A stretch of DNA of 64,000 nucleotides from Filobasidium wieringae (taxonomy: Eukaryota; Basidiomycota; Tremellomycetes; Filobasidiales; Filobasidiaceae): assembly GCA_001600055.1 (NCBI GenBank), contig BCIV01000004.1:310001-374000 (forward strand), written 5' to 3'. The number at the start of each line of letters is the position of its first letter. Position 1 is the stretch's first letter. The position numbers were made by a program, and so were the translations under genes. Below are positions 58,891-64,000 of this stretch, piece by piece. Below the pieces are notes generated by a model. The model did not search any database, was not told where the DNA came from, and saw nothing but the letters and a program-made list of their open reading frames with translations.

Positions 58891-61314
58891 ATGACATCTG
58901 TTCAAACTCTGCCGGTCTTGCAATCACCAAAGTTCCATTCGACTGTTTCACCCCAGTACAAACCGTCTCCGAAAGCCTTCAAACAGCCCGACCAGAAGAT
59001 GAACGGAAGTTTGGGAGAGGAAGAAAGAGCTCCATTGGGATCTACCGAGCTGACAAAGGAGAATTGGACGAAAATTGGACCTGTGGTACATCGACTGCTG
59101 CAGAATAGCCTCGAATTCGACAAATATACCGTAAAGGAGACTATCAATCCTGAGCAGAGATATAAAGCGTTGAACGCTGGTGGACCTTCACAAGCAAAGA
59201 TGGAGGGAACGGCTAACAAAGTAAGCCGGATCTTTACGGACAGGAATTTTATTATGGACGTTCCGTGTTGATGCCTTGTTTCGCTGTCTGACAGAACTTC
59301 TCCTACGGAGATTCTCCTACTCCTCACAGTAGAATGTCAACACCGGTATCTACGGCTTCGACAGCAACCGACCTCGAAAACACCATCCCCTCTACCCATT
59401 CTTTGCATTCCAAACCGGTTGATCTTAAATGGCCAAACTCGGGAAACTACAAACTAAGAGCGAAGGGATTTCACAACAACGGGAACACGTGCTTTGCTAA
59501 TTCGGTACTGCAAGTTCTGATGCATACTCCTCCTTTGTTGAGGATGCTGGACGAGCTGGACGATCACAGCGGAGGTCACCGTGAGCATCGCTCGGAAAAT
59601 TTCCGATGTTTTCGGAGATCTGCGGATTCTGATAGATGTTACCTGTCTTTTTCTAGGTAAAGGAGGGAAGATCTGTTTGACGTGCGAACTTCGAAGAACG
59701 AAGGCTGAAGTGTGGAAAGGAAAAGGCGGCAGCGTTAATCCCAGCGAGATCACTACCAATGTGAAAAGTGAGTCCTGTCGTTCGTATTACGCCGAGTTAC
59801 CTTCACTGATAACCTCTGGACGACAGGTATCTGCCCCACTATGAGACGAGGAAGACAAGAAGATTCGCACGAATTCTTCCGATACAGCGTAGATTCGCTG
59901 CAGAATGAGACTTTGCGGGATCATGCTGCTACGTAAGCGTCCGATATACAACCTGCGACCCGACCGTCAGACTGATCGGCTTCATCGCACACACAGAAAA
60001 GCACCTCACGCTGTCAGGGAGACCAGCTGGGTGCATAAAGTCTGGGGAGGTCGTCTGCGTTCCCGAGTACATTGCATGAATTGCTCTGCCAATAGTGATA
60101 CGTTCGATGCGTTCCTCGATCTAAGTCTGGACATTGGACGGGATACGCATAGTGTGCAGGACGCCTTGAAGGGCTTCGCTAAAGAGGACAGACTCGAGGG
60201 TAGGAACAAGTACAAGTGTGAAAAGTGAGTCGATCGAGTCGAGCTGCACTGCATTCAAGCTCAAATTCATACTTAATTGTGCTCCAGGTGCAAAAAGTCG
60301 GTCAATGCCATCAAGTCGATGAAGATCGTTCAAGCCCCACCGGTCTTGTCACTCCACTTAAAACGATTTACTCCCTTCGGTCGAAAAATCAGCAACCTGG
60401 TCGACTTCAAGGACACCCTCACGCTGCAAAACCCAGTCTTTGAAGGTCCTCCCATCGAGTATGAGCTCTATGGGGTCACTTTGCATTACGGGTCTGGACC
60501 CAACAACGGGCATTATATCTCCATCGTCAGGAACGAGAGCAGGGAGTGGTACCAGATGGACGATTCGGACGTGACCAGAAAGTCCAGGTTGAATGATAGC
60601 GATAAGAAGAACACATATCAATTACATTACATTCGAAGGCCGGGTGGCAAGTTGAACGATATTCTGGGTCAAACGAGCAGGAACTCGGTATCTCAGAAAC
60701 CCATTCAAAGGCCCGATCTGGGACGATCTTATGGCGCCTCTGAGAATGTCCAGCCATCGAATGAGCCTGGAACCTCCGAGGCTCATGCCAAGCAAACGTC
60801 GATGGAGAAAATCCGAGCAAGAGATGAAGCGAGTCAAGCATCGTCCAGGGGCCTTAAGAGGACTAGAGATGACGACAGCAACGACGTTGGTGTGCCGTTC
60901 GTTGATCCTAGACGAGACCAGAAAAAGTCCAAGCCGACTTTTGCACCCATGCGTGGAGAGACGTTCTATGCCAATCCGAAAGGAAAGGAAAAGGTCGCCT
61001 CTGAGGATCCGGACGCGACGGATAACGAGGATGCAGGCGAGCCGATAGAACGAGAAAGTTCGGAGAAGAGCGGTAGCGGTGGGGGATGGGATGGAGCATA
61101 TGATCCCGATCGACAGAAGGCGCAGATCTCGAAACCGAGCTTTGGGTTTGATAGCATCGGGCGTGGACCCCAAGGAAGTTCTGGAAAACGAGGTCGGAGA
61201 AGGCAAGCTCAAAGCGGCCAGGGTAAAGATTCACCCTTCATGCATAGTCGGAATAGTAATCCAAACCAAAAGAAGTTTAAAGGCCATGCAGCAATGCAGC
61301 CTAGACATCGATGA
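58891..61314 (+). CDS. Ubiquitin-specific protease, USP36/USP42-like
   Basis: Six exons (58891-59220, 59295-59580, 59657-59767, 59827-59932, 59997-60224, 60288-61314) give 695 aa. The Cys box GFHNNGNTCFANSVLQ (catalytic Cys in NTC) starts the catalytic domain near residue 155. QEDSHEFFRYSVDSLQ, a zinc-finger pair (HCMNCSA, later YKCEKCKKS), VLSLHLKRFTPFGRKISN and the His box NNGHYISIVR follow; DDSDV holds the third catalytic residue. The order and spacing fit USP36-type enzymes, which remove ubiquitin from nucleolar and chromatin proteins. Three basic stretches in the C-terminal tail (for example SSGKRGRRRQAQSG) could target the nucleolus. The N-terminal 150 residues are variable. The ATG at 58891 begins the frame; the first 110 codons are in exon 1. 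Confidence 0.92.
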
Positions 61315-61463
61315 AGGATAATCCATTTGTACGGCGTCATGCCTGAACGACATGTTGTGCAACGTACTTACAGATGTCCTGTCATGCAAATACCGATCAA
61401 CCTTGACTCGATATGCGATATTGGCTTGATCATATCCGCGGAAGCTAATTTACGCGTTGGCCG

Positions 61464-63078
61464 ATGTCGAAGCTCAAGGTAGGTTATTGCTGCTATTGTG
61501 ACGTTCATCCCTGGGCGGATTGGCTTTTTCCTACCTTCGTTGTAAAATTACTGATGCAGAGACGGACAACAGGCCGACAGGCTCATGCCTTCGACGAGGC
61601 TGCTGTGATATCGAGTCCGACTCCCCAGCTTCGGAGACGAACGAACACCGACACCACCTCGGTACCCCTCACTCCTCTTGCACCCCCAAGATACCAGGGA
61701 TATCCTGCTCAAAGCCAAGCCCACCAATCATATTTCAACTTGAATAGCAGACCGGAGGAAGAATCTGGACAATGGGTGGTAAAGGGGGAGTATCTGCAAC
61801 AAGCTCGACGGATAGGACAGCAGGTTAGTGAAGGGTTCCAGGATGCAATACGGTGGGATCGTTCCTTGCAATCTTTGCAGCAGTAAGCCTGTCAAAGTTG
61901 GTGCTTGAATAAGAGGCATCGTCTGAATCTTGCTTCTTTATCGTCTCAGAGATGCCGAGCTGCGAGCTCATGGTAAGTAGCTTGAATTACCGACATCGTA
62001 GCGATTCTAAACTAAAGCCTTCTCGCAACTCTCTTTTACGACAGTACTCAAGTCTACGTGAGTTCGTCGGCAAGCATACTCAGCTTTCGGAAGCTCATCT
62101 CATATGAAACAGAGTAATTAATTCGGTAGCATTGTTGTCTATCGTAATATTCGATGCCCTACTTCTGCCATCTTTGAGGCATCACAACAACCTGACGCCA
62201 TTAGCAGCTGCCCAAACCCGGCGAGTACGCTTGGCGTTCGACATCCTCTGGAAATACCCTATTTTTGGGTTTTGCTTCTGGATAAATGTTCGTCCACGGA
62301 ACGAAGCCAACGCTCAGAAGGTAGATGACTGAATCTCTGAATTGAAATAGACTTTCTGGTCCGCTACAATCTCAAAGCGTGCTCTAAATGTCCACCCATC
62401 TGGCTCACGAGGTCTATCCTCAACCTCATCTCCGCAAGTCGACTCTCTAGAGTGAGTCTGTTCAACCTAAATAAAGAAAGGACAGATGGCTGATATTCAG
62501 TCACACAGCTTATCTGATAGATTCATTGCCCTATTACCTCGATTCTTAATCATCGCTTCTCATACAAGTATCGGTCTTATCTTGTCACAAATACCCGGAC
62601 TTGGTGCACCCATCATCTTTGCGGTGACCTGCATTGTCAATGCATACTATTGTTTCGAGTAAGGAGGAGGAGCTTCTCTAATTCGAGTGATGTACGTGCT
62701 GAGTTCATGCCACTTGCATAGGCCTAGTTTCAAGACTCGGGGGTACTCGCTCTACAGTACGGGAAAGTACTTCATTGACGGACGGTTGCCCTATTTCATC
62801 GGGTTCGGTGAGTAACAGGCAGGAAAGTATCAGAGTGTGTTACTGACATGGTTATGTAGGTACCGTACCAACCTTGTTGTGCTCGTTCATGCCCTTCCTA
62901 GCTGGTATCATCATTTTCGCACTGATATATCCCATCGTGAGTTCTCCTGGACCTGTTTTACTGACTCGAAAGCTGAATGTCCACACTCTAGTGCGTAATA
63001 CAAGCGCTACAGGCCAAATCCAGATATGTCGACGTATCGTCGTCCGTTGAAGATGGTCTGGACACTCCTAGCGGCAGC
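61464..63078 (+). CDS. EI24-like multi-pass membrane protein, reading in frame into PIG-T
   Basis: Exons 61464-61478, 61560-61882, 61950-61972, 62045-62057, 62113-62287, 62351-62451, 62509-62658, 62722-62807 and 62860-62936 code a Pro/Ser-rich cytosolic start, a region with WVVKGEYLQQARRIGQQVSEG, and several transmembrane segments: LLSIVIFDALLLPSL, ILWKYPIFGFCFWINTFWSA, LILSQIPGLGAPIIFAVTC, and LAGIIIFALIYPI. The pattern and the segment VNAYYCFE...LPYFIGFG match the EI24/CysZ membrane fold of ER proteins. Exon 4 is 13 nt and exon 3 is 23 nt. The next exon (62992-63283) continues in the same frame through 29 codons and then through the Met at 63079 that could start PIG-T. No stop occurs between, so either the two genes are fused or this one ends by a splice or stop I cannot see. 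Confidence 0.6.
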
Positions 63079-64000
63079 ATGCCCTCTACGCCTATCAGGC
63101 CCAGAAGACAAAATGCGAAAAGCATCTATAAGCGTTTCCTGCAAGCGTTCTTCTCCGTTGTGATGCTTTCAGCGAAAATTGGCGGTGTCGCTGGACAGAC
63201 TTATACCGAACAGTTGACGTTGAGGCCGTTACCCGATGGTCACATGTCGATATTGTTTGACTTTCAGATCGAAACACCTTCTAGTCAGTTCTCTTGTGCT
63301 TATGGTTGTAGTACGGGAATTTGATTAGCGATTTATACATAGCCACGGAGCACTTCCGCTTAGCGCCTTCCAGTCTTCTTCTCCCTATGATACAGAACAA
63401 CGTTTCAGAAATGCATCTGTCTCTGGTGACTGGACGATGGCGAAGTGATGAATGGGGCCAGCCTCAACATCAGGAGGTCGCTGGAACTGGAGCCGAGCTA
63501 AGGGCTTGGTTCCGAGACGAGGAGTGAGTCAAGCTACACATCATGACGAAAGATCTAGCCTGATGATCGCCGCCTCGTAGCTCGGAGGATAACTGGCGAT
63601 CCATCACAAACTCTCTTGCTGGACTCTTTTGTTCCTCTCTAGGTCAGATTGACAAGTCCATCACCGCTTCTCCAGAGGATATCTTTCCTCCCAACAACCT
63701 GGAGGGTGAGGAGTCGACGGTCTCGATGGTAAAGGCGTCAGAGGCTAATCGTTTATAATCTTTCCAGGTTTTTCTTTCCGTCATGCTCAGCTTCCAGCAG
63801 AAAACCTATGTACCGAGAACTTGACACCTTTTCTCAAGCTACTACCGTGCAAAGGACTATCTGGTCTTTCTGCGCTGATGAAACCTTACGTCTTACTATC
63901 ACACTCATGGCACGCCATGGGTGTGGACTATGAAGAGAATGAAGGGAAGGTCAAACTAGGTCTTCGATGGGAGGCAGTCGCAGACTTGGCAAAAGGAAAA
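63079..64000 (+). CDS. GPI16: GPI transamidase component PIG-T/Gpi16, 5' part (cut by window edge)
   Basis: If it starts at 63079 the exons are 63079-63283, 63343-63523, 63581-63705 and 63768 to beyond 64000. PIG-T is the ER-membrane subunit that holds the GPI-anchor attachment complex together. The first 39 residues could be a signal peptide: a basic start (RPRRQNAKSIYKR) and a hydrophobic core (FLQAFFSVVMLSAKIGG) before QTYTEQLTLRPLPDG, which is the conserved lumenal start. Further motifs are EMHLSLVTGRWRSDEWG, NSLAGLFCSSLGQID and LCTENLTPFLKLLPCKGLSG, diagnostic of PIG-T. The remaining C-terminal half lies outside the window. The upstream exons of the EI24-like gene read straight into this frame. 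Confidence 0.85.

Overview
The window is a gene-dense stretch of a basidiomycete yeast or fungus nuclear genome, most likely a Tremellomycete. The reasons are very short introns (about 52-190 nt, most 55-80 nt, with GTNNGT donors and CTNAC-like branch points), many exons per gene including several microexons, long serine-rich linkers, and short divergent promoters. The organism assignment is inference. I rebuilt spliced gene models by hand. Every exon chain closes in frame and, for recognised genes, joins conserved motifs of the family, but there is no transcript evidence here.

Layout. 0.7-5.3 kb: a 1452-aa Rho GEF (DH-PH, Bud3-like) on the minus strand. 6.7-8.7 kb: NOB1, the rRNA D-site endonuclease (minus). 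10.1-12.1 kb: a Yap-type bZIP factor (plus). 12.5-14.9 kb: an AVT/AAAP-like amino-acid transporter (plus). 17.0-19.5 kb: a large unrecognised low-complexity protein. 20.1-20.8 kb: RNase H2 subunit C. 22.3-22.9 kb: a weak unrecognised ORF. 23.2-25.8 kb: an intracellular GH31 glycosidase (minus). 26.2-28.1 kb: casein kinase 2 catalytic subunit in 12 exons (minus). 28.7-31.5 kb: a divergent TFIIB-like protein (plus). 31.7-33.1 kb: a short-chain dehydrogenase (minus). 33.5-34.2 kb: a PAP2 dolichyldiphosphatase-like enzyme (plus). 35.3-35.9 kb: a small PPSY membrane protein (minus). 36.3-39.0 kb: PRP4 kinase (plus). 39.3-44.1 kb: a 20-exon nitrate reductase with a long charged N-terminus (plus). 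44.7-45.7 kb: ribosomal protein L35. 46.5-47.1 kb: GMF (minus). 47.4-48.8 kb: lysophosphatidic acid acyltransferase SLC1. 49.1 kb: an intron-containing tRNA-Pro(TGG). 49.9-53.2 kb: an ERT1-type Zn2Cys6-PAS regulator (minus). 53.8-55.9 kb: glutaryl-CoA dehydrogenase. 57.6-58.4 kb: an unrecognised coiled-coil protein. 58.9-61.3 kb: a USP36-like deubiquitinase. 61.5-64.0 kb: an EI24-like membrane protein whose spliced frame runs without a stop into the GPI-transamidase subunit PIG-T/Gpi16, which is cut by the window edge.

Most genes are unrelated housekeeping functions (ribosome maturation and translation, splicing, signalling, lipid, GPI and dolichol metabolism, nitrogen and carbon regulation), so this is not an operon-like system, a mobile island or a metabolite cluster. 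I saw no transposon, CRISPR or viral element. The most interesting observations are the EI24/PIG-T continuous frame, a Phe-to-Ser change at the CK2 gatekeeper position, the nitrate reductase's acidic/lysine-rich N-terminal extension and 12-nt microexon without a visible nitrate cluster, two GC-AG introns that restore conserved motifs, a start codon split off as its own 3-nt coding exon in GMF, and a divergent TFIIB-fold protein.
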